This document shows positions 26,262-39,166 of a stretch of 64,000 nt of DNA, piece after piece. Made by a program: the position numbers and the translations under genes. The stretch spans positions 8,249,757 through 8,313,756 of the forward strand of contig OX030957.1 in the NCBI GenBank assembly GCA_943735955.1, given 5' to 3'. Position 1 is the first letter of the stretch. Each line of letters starts with the position of its first letter. Below the pieces are notes generated by a model. It did not search any database and was not told the DNA's origin. It was given only the letters and a program-made list of their open reading frames with translations. Origin of the DNA: Piscicola geometra (Eukaryota > Annelida > Clitellata > Hirudinida > Piscicolidae).

Positions 26262-27291
26262 TCAAAATAGTAATCTGATGATAAGTAAAAGCACAAATAA
26301 TGGAAGTTCAAATGAAGGGAGGGTCAGTTTCTGGAGAGGAAGCAGCGGAGGTGGAGCAGCAAGAAGCCAACCAAGAGGGGAAACATCAGCACCTCCCTTG
26401 TGGATGGGTGGGTTAGAGTTGGGAAGGGGTGGGTTAGAGTTGGGTAGGGGTTGGGTAGGGGTGGGTTGGAGTGGGCAAAAGTGGGTGAGGGTTAGGTCAG
26501 AGTTGGATGAGGGTACAATGACACCGACCTGTGAAAGCTGCCCCTGATCTGCCTCTCGAGCCCTTCCACCCTCTCCTCCAGGCACTTTATCCGCCTATCA
26601 GCGTCGTCCTTGAGTCTCTTTCTTCAGAATATTATCAAACATCATAATCATCATCATAGTTTTGAAAAATTCTAGCTTCATAATTCTCAATGAATTCATT
26701 AGTTGGTTATAAATAATCAATAAATCAAATACAAAAGATCAATCTGATAAAAGAATGATACAAACTGGGTATTATTATCATTACTAATGTTATTAATAAC
26801 GTTATATATTTGAAGGCAAACTCACTTTTTGCTTGCCAGGATGCTAGACATGGATTTGGACACATAATCATTGTGGTTTGAAGCATTAGTAAAGGTGTTT
26901 GCGTCTGGCGAATTTTCAAAATCATCTTCCTCGTCTGCATCATCATCATGCAATGCAACAAAAGTTCTTTGTTCTCTCAACAAACCAAGGTAGGAGTCTT
27001 TGTGGTCTGTGTGTTGTTGTGTGTGTTCAATCCATAATTTACAATGTTTCAATCATAATGTATCTTTATTTAAAAATGAAGCCATTAAAATATATTATTG
27101 AATATTCTCTCAGCATCTCCTACTGCACCTGTAACCCTCAGCTTATCAGGGATGTGCATCTGTTCATTGATTGCTGGCGTGTTGTTCTCTCCACAGGTGT
27201 CTTCATATTGCTTATTTGAGACTGGAAAAATCCTGTCTGGAACATTCATTTGAATTCGTATTTTTTTTGTGTAGTCGAGGTCGATTGACAT
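26262..27291 (-). CDS. mff: Mitochondrial fission factor homologue (Mff/Tango11-like), 164 aa
   Basis: The minus-strand exons are 27129-27291, 26826-26997, 26525-26615 and 26262-26330, totalling 495 nt in agreeing phases. The N-terminus has the paired Mff motifs: DLDYTKKIRIQMNVPDRIFPV-like residues 4-24 (Mff: EYTEGISQRMRVPEKL) and a second MHIPDKLRV repeat. Next come an acidic stretch (DDDADEEDDF), a predicted coiled coil (DADRRIKCLEERVEGLERQ) and a hydrophobic C-terminal anchor (FELPLFVLLLIIRLLF). Mff is a tail-anchored outer-membrane protein of mitochondria and peroxisomes that recruits Drp1 for fission. The protein is shorter than human Mff and the loop between motif 2 and the coiled coil is reduced. 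The exon 3 donor (GTGTCA) was chosen because it keeps the tail anchor in frame. Confidence 0.78.
26390..26495 (+). repeat. G-rich degenerate repeat in the last Mff intron
   Basis: Imperfect copies of GGGTGGGTTAGAGTTGGG with several GGG and GGGG runs lie between the third and fourth Mff exons. The plus strand is G-rich, so the Mff transcript carries the C-rich complement. Confidence 0.8.
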
Positions 27292-28369
27292 TTCGTCTTG
27301 GACATCTGAGATATCATATTGGCTTAGTGAGGCAATTTCAACTTTTTATTTTATTCTTTTGAATTACTAATGCTGAAATATATTGAAACACATATAAACT
27401 CTTGTAAATTCCACTTACGTGACTAAAATAAACTAAATTTAAATGGAAATAATAATATAAATATTATTCTATTAAAAAAAGTATCTTTTACTCATGTTGT
27501 GCTATGAGACACAAAAGTGCTATGAAACACAATAGAAAACAAAATATTTTATGACTTTATTCAAATTAAACTATTTATTCGAGCATGGTATATCCAAAGC
27601 TATAAAATAAGCCTATTCCCATCTTTCTATCACAACGGGAAGTTATAGAATAGGTTACTTTTGTTAGTCACACTAATATAAATAGTGAGAACCATAAATA
27701 TATTCCTAGTTTACGAATAATCTAAATGAATGAACGAGGATATATATTTTATTAAACAAACTAAAGTCTAATTTAAACTTTGAAAACCAACTGAATTTGA
27801 AGTTTTGGAATTAACTTTTAAAAGTGACTACTCTTTGCATAGATGTAAGAGCATTCAAATAATTCAATGCAAAAAAATTCGGACTAAGACTTAGTTATTA
27901 AGTAAAAGACCTTCATAATTTAAATAAAAGTACATTTTGAAGTTATTTATTTTGGTATATAGTCTAAATTATCCTAATATACAAACTTAACCCTTTTGGT
28001 AGTATAATAAAAACCATGGGCGGCGGTTCTGTGGTTCGGACCCCCCACTTTTTTCACAATTTTTTTTAAACTTTTGTTTTTATGCGAACATAATCGTCAA
28101 ACATGGTATAAAACAGAATTGTTAAATATTAATACATTGTGAGTATGTGTAGTTATAGTTATAGCTGTTTAAAATGAAACTTTTCATTGCTTACTTGAGT
28201 ATTCGTATAAAAACAAAAATTTAACTTTTTTTTAAAAGTGAGTACCCCAGGACCCCCCCTCTCCCCCCCCCCCCAGGATCGTCAATGCAAAAATCTTTTG
28301 CCTAAATAAATATTAAATATTATTAATTAAAATGTTTTTTTGTGTGAATGTTGGTCGTTTTGAGTCAAG
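27292..28369. other. AT-rich spacer
   Basis: No gene seen. Near 28.02-28.29 kb are two C-rich patches (GGACCCCCCAC and a run of about 12 C), probably the ends of an old transposon copy, but no matching inverted ends were found. Confidence 0.4.
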
Positions 28370-29163
28370 GAATGGCCGCAGAAATCAATCAATTAATCAT
28401 TCAAATAGATTTCTATAGCGCTCTTTACTCAAATTCAAGAGCGCTCGTAAATGTGTTAAACAGATATGTCTTCAGATCCTTGCGAAAAGTAAATAATGAT
28501 TTAGAAGTAGTTAAATAAGGAGGTAATGTGTTCCAAATATATGGACCTGCATAATGGAAAGAACGTTTAGCAAAAGAGTTATTAATGGAAGGGATGAAGT
28601 GATGATTTTGAGTGGATGATCATAAATTACTTCTATGAGGGTGAGATATTAATGATTTAAGGTATATTGGGGATACTGGGGAGTTTTTAATTTAAACATA
28701 AAAACACAGATTTAAAATATAATCTTAATTTGATGGGGAGCCAATGTAATAAGATGAGAAAGGGTGTAATGTGGTGATAAATAGGAGTACGGCTAACGAC
28801 TCTAGCTGCATAATTAAATACTTTATTTAATGGTTTTAAAGTAGTTTCAGGTAAATTATAATAGAGTGAGTTACAATAGTCAATTCGAGATAAAACAAGT
28901 GCAGAGACTAACATCTTTAAAGAAGGGTCATCTAAGTAAGGTAATTATTGTCTGATACGTCTGAGATAAAAATAGCAAGATTTAGTAACTGATAGAATTT
29001 GGTTTGATAAGGTTAATTTTGAGTCAAAAATAAATCCTAAGCTACGAATATGTTTAGATGGAACAATAGTATGAGTGGAAAAATTACATGGACCATTAAT
29101 TAGTTTACCATTTTTATCAAAAAATATAAGTTCAAACTTTAGTGGATTCAATTTTAAAGACAT
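28370..29163 (-). mobile_element. LINE (non-LTR retrotransposon) 3' fragment, family L1A
   Basis: Minus-strand translation gives SLGFIFDSKLTLSNQI, then LVLSRIDYCNSLYYNLP, LHWLPIKLRLYFK, and finally HYAGPYIWNTLPPYL with FRKDLKTYLF just before a stop. These are the conserved C-terminal segments of CR1/L2-like LINE reverse-transcriptase proteins. Frames are broken in places, so it is inactive. The tail after the stop (AGCGCTATAGAAAT) is typical of such elements. The same family occurs on the plus strand at 48.83-49.39 kb. Confidence 0.8.
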
Positions 29164-30656
29164 TGAGCTAGACCAAGATGGTCGCAGGGAGCCAGGTGAG
29201 CTGCGACAAAAAAGAGAAAACCTTACACAACAAAAACAGTTCCAATGTTGGCAAGGACTTTTCCTTCACCTCCTGTCGCAGCCTCAACACCAGTGGCAAG
29301 AATATAAAGAAAAATGATGATTATTTTTTGTGGTTATGAAGATGATGTGGTGATGATTGTGCAGTACTAGGAATGTTGGTACTGTGATGATGATTAAATT
29401 TTGAAATGGTAAAGACAATGATGATCATGGTGATGTGGGTGATGTTGGATTATTAAGGTTGATTTTTTTTAAATTTAGATATTTGTACCAAAATAGTGCT
29501 ATTTCGCACGCGCGAACAAAGTTTGGGCGGGAGACCGAATATGGATGGAACATATATATATACCTAGAAAGATATATATAATAAAACCCCAACTTGAATC
29601 CTTTTGGCTAAATATAAAGGCTATATACATAGTCATATAAAAACCGCAACCTCAACTTAGTGTAATAAAGACTGATCTTAAGATTTGAAGAAACTAAAGT
29701 TAAGATAAGTTAAATTATTTAATGAAAACTTTCGTTCCCTGACTGATCGCGTTAAGAATGGCATATTCGCTGGAATGGTCACCGAAATACTTTTTCGAAA
29801 AAATGGCTACCAGATAAGACAGCCGCGCAGCTTTTCTCCATGCACAGCCCTTTTTATAAAATAAATAACACAATAAATCCTCGTTTTTATAAGGTGACTG
29901 GGCCCGCAACTGAAGTGCTCACAACTAGAGCAATGGTTTCACTCGAACCTAGGACCAAACGATTTTCAAAACAAAAACGAAAATAAAAACTACTATTAGT
30001 TCCAACACGAAACTGAAATAAAAACTATAGTTATTTTCAAAACGAAAATTAAATAAATTTTTATGATATGCCTTAATATGCAAATGAATAATTTAGATAA
30101 AAATATATGTCTATGCTATAAACATTATCTTTGGGCTTTAATGAAAGTACCGCCATTAATAAAACGTTAGTTTATTACCGCTTCGCTTTGTCAATAAAAT
30201 TATCACTTATTTTAATCGTAAATTTGTTATTATATTTCAAATATGTTATTACTCAATTATTTACGTAATAAATTCTTATAATATTTCAATTAACTGTTAA
30301 TTTTTTAAACTCATTTGTTGTTAATATACAGTTTTATTTCACTGTTTCATTTTATGATCAATTAATTTTTATAAATAATAAAAAAATAGTGTTTAAAATT
30401 TTAAATTAGTATCTTTTCAAAACTAAAATGAAAATAAAAACTTTAATTATTTTCAAAACTGAAACGAAAATAAAAACATTAATTTTTTTCAAAACGAAAC
30501 TGAAATAAAAACTCTATTATTTTATGAAACGAAATTAACACTGGTCGTTAAACGCTCATCTACTAGTTCTTTGCAGCAATCTCCACTCAGCCAATGTCTT
30601 TCTATTGTTCATTCCGAACCATCAATCTTCTTGAAAATCATCATCACCATCCTCAT
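29164..30656. other. Repeat-rich spacer
   Basis: An open stretch of 54 codons starts at an ATG near 29.18 kb just beyond the LINE boundary; its composition looks coding-like but no domain is recognisable. Between about 29.96 and 30.54 kb, copies of a CAAAACGAAACTGAAATAAAAA-like motif lie at both ends of an AT-rich core. This resembles the subterminal repeats of a small non-autonomous DNA transposon, but its ends were not located. Confidence 0.4.
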
Positions 30657-32507
30657 CAGTGGCGCAACCAGGGGGGGGCTGGGGGGGGCTCAAGCCCCCC
30701 CCAGACCTTTTCGAAGGGTCTCACAATTTTTCGAAAATCGATGAGTTTTTTTGGTGGAGGGGGGGATAATCAATTTTTCAATATGCCATAGGACAATGAT
30801 AATTTCACTGGATGGCCATCGGGTCTTTATCTCACAAAACATTTCCTATATCAACACAGTACATAGAGATCCCACCAAAATAACACTAACATGTCACAAA
30901 TTCTGAGAAGAAATAGTGCACCACTAGACCTTGACTACACTTTTAAATCTTTACACTTTTCATATGTAAATTTTTTCAGCCATGACACAGTATATAAAGA
31001 ATAACGCAGTTAGACAAAATAACTATCGAGCATTTAGAATTATCCAACCTTCATGGAAAGGATGCTGAAACTGTGCAAAGACAGCTCAAAATCACATCAA
31101 CACATCAAGTTTACGTGTGGATCAGTCTGATCTTATTTCATGTATCGAACTGCAAGAACTCTTTTGAGCCACAAGCCTTCAGCCCAAGTTGCACTATATG
31201 CTCGATGTTGCTCTGACTTTGCCAGTTACTTCATAAGATGCAGAAAGAGCATTTTCTAAATTTTGGCTTATTGAAATTCATCTTAGGACGACTGTGTCAG
31301 CTCGTCGTTTGCAAAGCTTGTTTGAGAATATCTGCTACCAAAACCGCTACTGCACTTCTTCCAGTAAATGAAATGGTGAAAAGATTTTCACAATATGATC
31401 GAAAAATTATTTTGTAACTGAGAACACATCAAAATTTAGTTGAAACTGAATATTTAAACAAAAATTATAGACTTAATTATCAAACCTATTTTTTTACTTT
31501 TTACCTTAGTTTAAAAAATGATAACGTAACTCTAAGAATACTATGCAACTTAGTTAGTAGTTTTTCTTTTGTATCATTAATAAACTATCCAAATTCTTTA
31601 TCAATTATAATTGGTAGTTTTTATTTAGGCCATTTACCGCCGCTACCCGAAAAAAAAGTTAACATGAATTTTACATCTAGACTTGCATTAAATGGTTATA
31701 ATAACAACTCAAGCAAAATTGAAAACAATTATTTCATAAGTTTTAATGGGGCAAAATGTTGCGAAAACGCAGCGTGAGCGGGAAGTGTGACAGTGTGCAG
31801 TAAGAAATCATAAATAAATTGGTTCAAACCACATTTATTAAAACAGAAATAAATTTCAATTGCAAATAGTTCGATAAAATTATGACTTCTAATTATTTTA
31901 TTCGTTATAATAAAAATAATAATTATTATTTTTATTACAACAAAGCAAATTATTTAACTTGAATTACAACAGCACTCAAACTGTCGTGCTGTTTCAAAGA
32001 CGACATTGACGACGAATGTTATCTTTATTTTAATTTTATAATCAACCTATGAGAGGTTAAAAATTATATTTTCTTCAATAAAAGCTTCAAGTGTGAAGCA
32101 TTTGCGATTTAAAAAAATGTTTCTAAATATAAAAATTAACATTTATCTTCAAAATTCAACTTTTAATTATAATTTTATAAATTTCATAATACATTAACAT
32201 TAAAATAATAATTTTATTATTTTCATAATAACTATTGTAATGAATGACTAGGCTTATTAAAAATCATATGAAATCATATTTCGTCAAAGTTGCGAAAACG
32301 CCCCATTGATTTTTAAAAGCATTGAAAACGTAATTCATGAAATTAAAATGTAAAATTTATTGTACAAAATATGTGAAAAAACTCGGTATTAAAACAGCAA
32401 GAAAATATAAAAATTGATGTTGCAAAACGCAACAGTTGCGGTAAATAATTATTTTTTTCATACTAAAGTTGAGCCCCCCCCAGCATTTTTGGCTGGTTGC
32501 GCCCCTG
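30657..32507 (+). mobile_element. hAT-superfamily DNA transposon, decayed, with 8-bp TSD
   Basis: The left end is CAGTGGCGCAACCAG and the right end, read inward, is CAGGGGCGCAACCAG, giving inverted ends with one mismatch. Both sides are flanked by the same 8 bp, ATCCTCAT (30649-30656 and 32508-32515), the duplication size of hAT elements. Next to the left end is a G-rich/C-rich hairpin-like segment, mirrored by a C-run near the right end. Around 31.19-31.40 kb the plus strand encodes a broken hAT dimerisation domain (LTLPVTS, stop, DAERAFS and VSARRLQSL). Stops and the short length show it is not autonomous. Confidence 0.88.
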
Positions 32508-33435
32508 ATCCTCATCATCATCATCATCTAGCGGACGCAGATAAGAGTCAGGATGCCTCTTTTCCCGCGGCACGACGGGAGTAAAAAAGTCCAGAAAGGC
32601 TTTTTCAACAGAAATTTATTCGTTAGTGAAGGCAAAATAAAGATTGGTCTATAATAGTAAGGTTAAAAACTAGGATGAAACTTATAATAGTGAAATGGCT
32701 TTTCTTTAAAGAAGACAATTTAAAGGATTTTAAACTTTGGATGCTTTTTTCCATTGCGTTCTATAGAGTTTTAAAATATACTTTTGACAAATAATAAAAA
32801 TACAAGTTTAGAAAAAAAATTTATGCACACTTCAAATACTTGCCCACAAATTAAAATTGATCATAATCACTTTTGACTCTGTATTGCATTCATTTAATGA
32901 TTTCAAGTCATTAAATTATTTCAAAAATTGAAGTGAATTCTTTTTCAATGGTAAGATTACCTGACTACGATTGCTTTTTGGTAGGTAATGACTTTCATTA
33001 AGTGTGTGTTTTCGATTAATATGAATATGTAGATGAGGCTTTGCATGTCTTATTGGTTCAATACAGTGGTCTGGTTATTTTATTACATCCCCTCATGATT
33101 AAGTATTTCGTAAACTTTACGGTAAAGTATGGTTTATCTTCTCAAATCGCATTGATAGTCTTTTTGAGTTTTTATAATATATTATATATACTATAATATA
33201 TTATCTATACTAGTGATGAGTAAAACATGATTAGAATTTAAATTTTTTATTTTTTAGAAGCATTTTAGTTTCTCGCTAGAGCAACTTATTAAATAGATGA
33301 ATTAGCGATAATGGATTTAATTTTAAACCAGTTTTATAATATTATTTTAGAAAAGTAGCAGATCGGTTTTTGGCTCTTAATTCAGTTTCTATTCTTTAAA
33401 TTTATTTATCAAAATTGTAAATTATAAAAACGAGA

Positions 33436-35327
<1,892 letters not shown>

Positions 35328-35330
35328 CAT

Positions 35331-35449
35331 GTCATCATCATCATTTGTAGGCCATATCATCATCATCATCATCATTTGTAGGCGATATCATCATCATCAT
35401 CATCCTGATTGGTAGTCCATATCATCATCATCAACATCATGTAGGCCAT

Positions 35450-35487
<38 letters not shown>

Positions 35488-35700
35488 TTGTAGGCGATAT
35501 CCTCATCGTCATCATTCTGATTTATATCTTCTTCATAATCTTGATTTTGGTTTTATCATCATCATAATCATTATCGTCGTCGTCATCATCACCGTATCTG
35601 ATTTGTATCGCAGATGCCTTAGGACCTCTCGGACAATTCTTGTTGTTTGATGTTATTTAATATTATCATCATCATCATCGTCGTCATTATCATCATGTGT
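35331..35700. repeat. CAT-rich repeats downstream of SLC25A44
   Basis: Runs of (ATC)n are separated by repeated TTGTAGGC(C/G)ATAT modules (about 35.34-35.50 kb), then more scattered ATC/GTC runs. It lies in or after the 3' UTR of the carrier gene. No coding potential is supported. Confidence 0.85.
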
Positions 35701-35777
35701 TTGTTTTGAGAGTATTTGTACTTTCTAGTTTATAATAATATACTAAATATATGATATATAATAATAGTCATTACAAT

Positions 35778-36216
35778 AATAATAATTAAAATAATAATAA
35801 TTAAAATAATAATAATTAAAATAATAATAATTAAAATAATAATAATTAAAATAATAATAATTAAAATAATAATAATTAAAATAATAATAATTAAAATAAT
35901 AATAATTAAAATAATAATAATTAAAATAATAATAATTAAAATAATAATAATTAAAATAATAATAATTAAAATAATAATAATTAAAATAATAATAATTAAA
36001 ATAATAATAATTAAAATAATAATAATTAAAATAATAATAATTAAAATAATAATAATTAAAATAATAATAATTAAAATAATAATAATTAAAATAATAATAA
36101 TTAAAATAATAATAATTAAAATAATAATAATTAAAATAATAATAATTAAAATAATAATAATTAAAATAATAATAATTAAAATAATAATAATTAAAATAAT
36201 AATTAAAATAATAATA
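35778..36216. repeat. Minisatellite of a 15-bp A/T-only unit
   Basis: About 29 nearly perfect tandem copies of ATAATAATAATTAAA. The long open frames across it come from the period being a multiple of three. Confidence 0.97.
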
Positions 36217-36377
36217 ATTACAATAATAATAATTTTTGTGATAGTTATTATTATTATTAAAGTATGATGTTTTAAATGGTGGCACGGATGTGCGATGAAG
36301 GCTTGATGGAGCGTGCAAGTGAAGCAAGCGACTGCTCTCCTGCCACTCCTCCTTGCAATCCCACTGACGCTGTTTCT

Positions 36378-37008
36378 CTCAACACCTCTTCGGCATCTCT
36401 CAACACCTCTTCGGCATCTCTCAACACCTCTTCGGCATCTCTCAACACCTTTGGCATCTCTCAACACCTCTTCGGCATCTCTCAACACCTCTTCGGCATC
36501 TCTCAACACCTCTTCGGCATCTCTCAACACCTCTTCGGCATCTCTCAACACCTCTTCGGCATCTCTCAACACCTCTTCGGCATCTCTCAACACCTCTTCG
36601 GCATCTCTCAACACCTCTTCGGCATCTCTCAACACCTCTTCGGCATCTCTCAACACCTCTTCGGCATCTCTCAACACCTCTTCGGCATCTCTCAACACCT
36701 CTTCGGCATCTCTCAACACCTCTTCGGCATCTCTCAACACCTCTTCGGCATCTCTCAACACCTCTTCGGCATCTCTCAACACCTCTTCGGCATCTCTCAA
36801 CACCTCTTCGGCATCTCTCAACACCTCTTCGGCATCTCTCAACACCTCTTCGGCATCTCTCAACACCTCTTCGGCATCTCTCAACACCTCTTCGGCATCT
36901 CTCAACACCTCTTCGGCATCTCTCAACACCTCTTCGGCATCTCTCAACACCTCTTCGGCATCTCTCAACACCTCTTCGGCATCTCTCAACACCTCTTCGG
37001 CATCTCTC
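36378..37008. repeat. Minisatellite of a 21-bp unit
   Basis: About 30 tandem copies of CTCTTCGGCATCTCTCAACAC, almost without variation except one shortened copy near 36.44-36.46 kb. Because 21 is a multiple of three and the unit has no stop in several frames, it gives long repeat peptides on both strands; no promoter, splice or family evidence supports translation. Confidence 0.97.
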
Positions 37009-37548
37009 ATCTTGCTAATGCTTTGTCTTGAAGTTCCTTTCTCTTTCTAATGCTTTAGGTTACTCTGCGATTCGATTAATATATTTATGATTAATTATTT
37101 CGATGTATTCCATCCTCCGAGTGAGTGCTTGCTGTCGTCTTTGGGACATCATCATCATCATCGTCATCGTCGTCATCATTATCATCACCACCACCATTCT
37201 TTGGTCTTTGCATAACCTGAACTTTTTAAACAGATAGGAGACCTGATTACATCACCACTGAAGATCGTCATCATCACTGAATATCATTATCATCATCAAC
37301 TCAATCGGCGCATGCACGAATTATGCTGTGACAAAGTGGATAATTATTCATTCGATTTCTAATTTATTTTTAAATAATCAAAAAGTTCACTTTTACAAAG
37401 AATGCCAACGACAAAATGTTGAATGGACGTTATGATGACGATAGCGGTGGTCATGAAGATATGTTGATGGTGGTTATGATGATGATGATTGAGGATGCTC
37501 ACGTTTTCACATGTTGATGATGATGATGATAATCATTTTTCACCACTT

Positions 37549-38480
37549 TCAATAGTATTTGTTTAATGAAATCTTAAAAATGAGAAATAATAAATGGTAC
37601 AGGAAGAGAAAATTTCTTTGCGAGTGGCTTGCATTCAAAGCGTTTGAAGGTATGATCTCTTCGTCCCGTTCGTTCTTGTCTGTTTGTGCGCAAGTAGAAT
37701 TGTCTGAAGCTCTTTCATGGAAGAATGAAGGAAGAAAAGCGTAAGATTAACTACGTGAAACATTAACCACCTCCTAACTCACTGCAGAAGTGATAGGAAG
37801 AAAAGTGGTTGTCAATGCTTTGCGAGTTGTTGGCGATGAAACACAGCTCCTTTTCTTGTTTGTACACCACTCCATGCTGGCAGCCGCCCTGCAACCTCTC
37901 CTTTTCACACTCAAACTTGCACCTTGCCAGCGGCATGCCTGCCGACACCAGGGCCATCTGCCTCGTCTCCACGAAGTTGTACACCAGCCAGGCACACGCT
38001 GCCGTGAGGTGAGTGTCACTTTTCTATGTCTTGAAGCGTTTCATTCAACATTTAAAATGATTACAAGTTAGGAACAGTGATAATAATAATAATGACGAGC
38101 ATTATTATAGTGGCGTATAACCCGAACGGGCTTCCAGGCCACTTAGGCTGCATATTTTCATTTGCGCCTTTGGGTTACTAGGGCATTGGTTGCACTTGAA
38201 CCTAGGACCTTTCATTATTGGTCAAGCCGAGAGTCGTTACCGACTCAGCTACCCGTTCACAGTACAAAAGTATTTGAACGCCTATGAGACTGCTTGACGG
38301 GGCTCACTGCAGAAGTAGTGGTCACTCTCGACGTTCTTCTCGAAGGCCTCTTCGCCAGCGAACCAACAGCGCTCCCCCTTCGGGTATTTGCCCACCCAGT
38401 TGAGGCCGTAACGACAGCCTGCGTGTCTCTGTCGCAAGCAAGCCTCTTGACACTGCTGTAGACTGTCGTGCTCACCTTGC
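37549..38480 (-). CDS. Cysteine-rich protein with two PAN/apple-like modules, 5' end not found
   Basis: Module A is on the exon ending at 38308 (coding back to about 38.48 kb). Module B is on exon 37783-37998. A likely last exon is 37549-37703. Both modules share the pattern C-x3-C, then GC with a following G, a C near WFAGEE or FIANNS, and HYFC/YHFC at the end, which resembles PAN/apple domains. Exon B is phase 1 at both ends, and exon A also ends in phase 1, which is typical of shuffled extracellular modules. The last exon would end in a hydrophobic stretch (NFLFLYHLLFLIFKI), which could be a GPI-anchor signal or membrane segment. A SINE-A copy sits in the intron between A and B. The first exon and signal peptide were not found and the function is unknown. 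Confidence 0.55.
38093..38266 (-). repeat. SINE-A copy, tRNA-derived
   Basis: Read on the minus strand it starts with an A-box-like TAGCTGAGTCGGTAACGACTC, has a B-box-like GGTTCAAGTGC, and ends with CGGGTTATACGCCACTATAATAATGCTCGTCA. This is the best preserved copy of the family in the window. Confidence 0.8.
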
Positions 38481-38539
38481 CGCACTGCCTTCACTGCCTT
38501 CATGTGCTCAGACCTCTCCCACTCACACCTCTCTTCTCC

Positions 38540-38563
38540 TGTGTGTATGCGTGCGTGTGTGTA

Positions 38564-38605
<42 letters not shown>

Positions 38606-38636
38606 TGCGCGTGTGTGTGTGTGTGTGTGTTTGTGT

Positions 38637-38675
<39 letters not shown>

Positions 38676-38690
38676 GGTATGCTTGTGTGC
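38540..38690. repeat. (GT)n microsatellite
   Basis: GT tract with GC and TATGTG interruptions, directly upstream (in minus-strand sense) of the first PAN-like exon. It would give that exon an unusual CA-rich acceptor region. Confidence 0.95.
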
Positions 38691-39166
38691 GTCTTGTTTT
38701 TTTAACAAAATTTTAATTTAGATCATTCTAGACCATAAGATTTCTATAACATTCCAACCTTTTGTTTGTTTTGTGAATGTAAAAAATGCCAGTAAAGCAA
38801 AGAGCAATTTCATTATAAACTGTAGTCGCCGTATTACTACGTTTTACAAACAATTCTTAAATATGCTTTTATTTTGAATTTTTAAATGAATCGTCATTAG
38901 AAAAAATGGCAAACATTATGAAATGAAAAAATAGAATAAATAATTTACTATCTCATGAATTTACATTCTTTTAATAAATTTACTTATTTATTTGGGGTCT
39001 TTGTATGTAAAGACAACTTTTACTTTATTCTGTAAACTTGTCAACTCTTCTTTCCGATTGCCGAGAACCTGAGAATTATGATTGTAACTTTTTAAGGAAT
39101 AAAATATTTCATTCGGAAATTTAAATAATTAAAAGACTCAAACTTCAATTCTTGAGAGGAGCTAAC

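Noticed and set aside
26262..26585. 107-codon Pro-rich protein on the minus strand
   Set aside because: It reads through the C-rich strand of an intron repeat; only its two ends match the Mff exons, which join by splicing.
35730..37050. Several repetitive frames of 190-426 codons on both strands
   Set aside because: They follow the 15-bp and 21-bp minisatellites, whose periods are multiples of three; the same repeat is open in several frames and there is no splice, start or family evidence.
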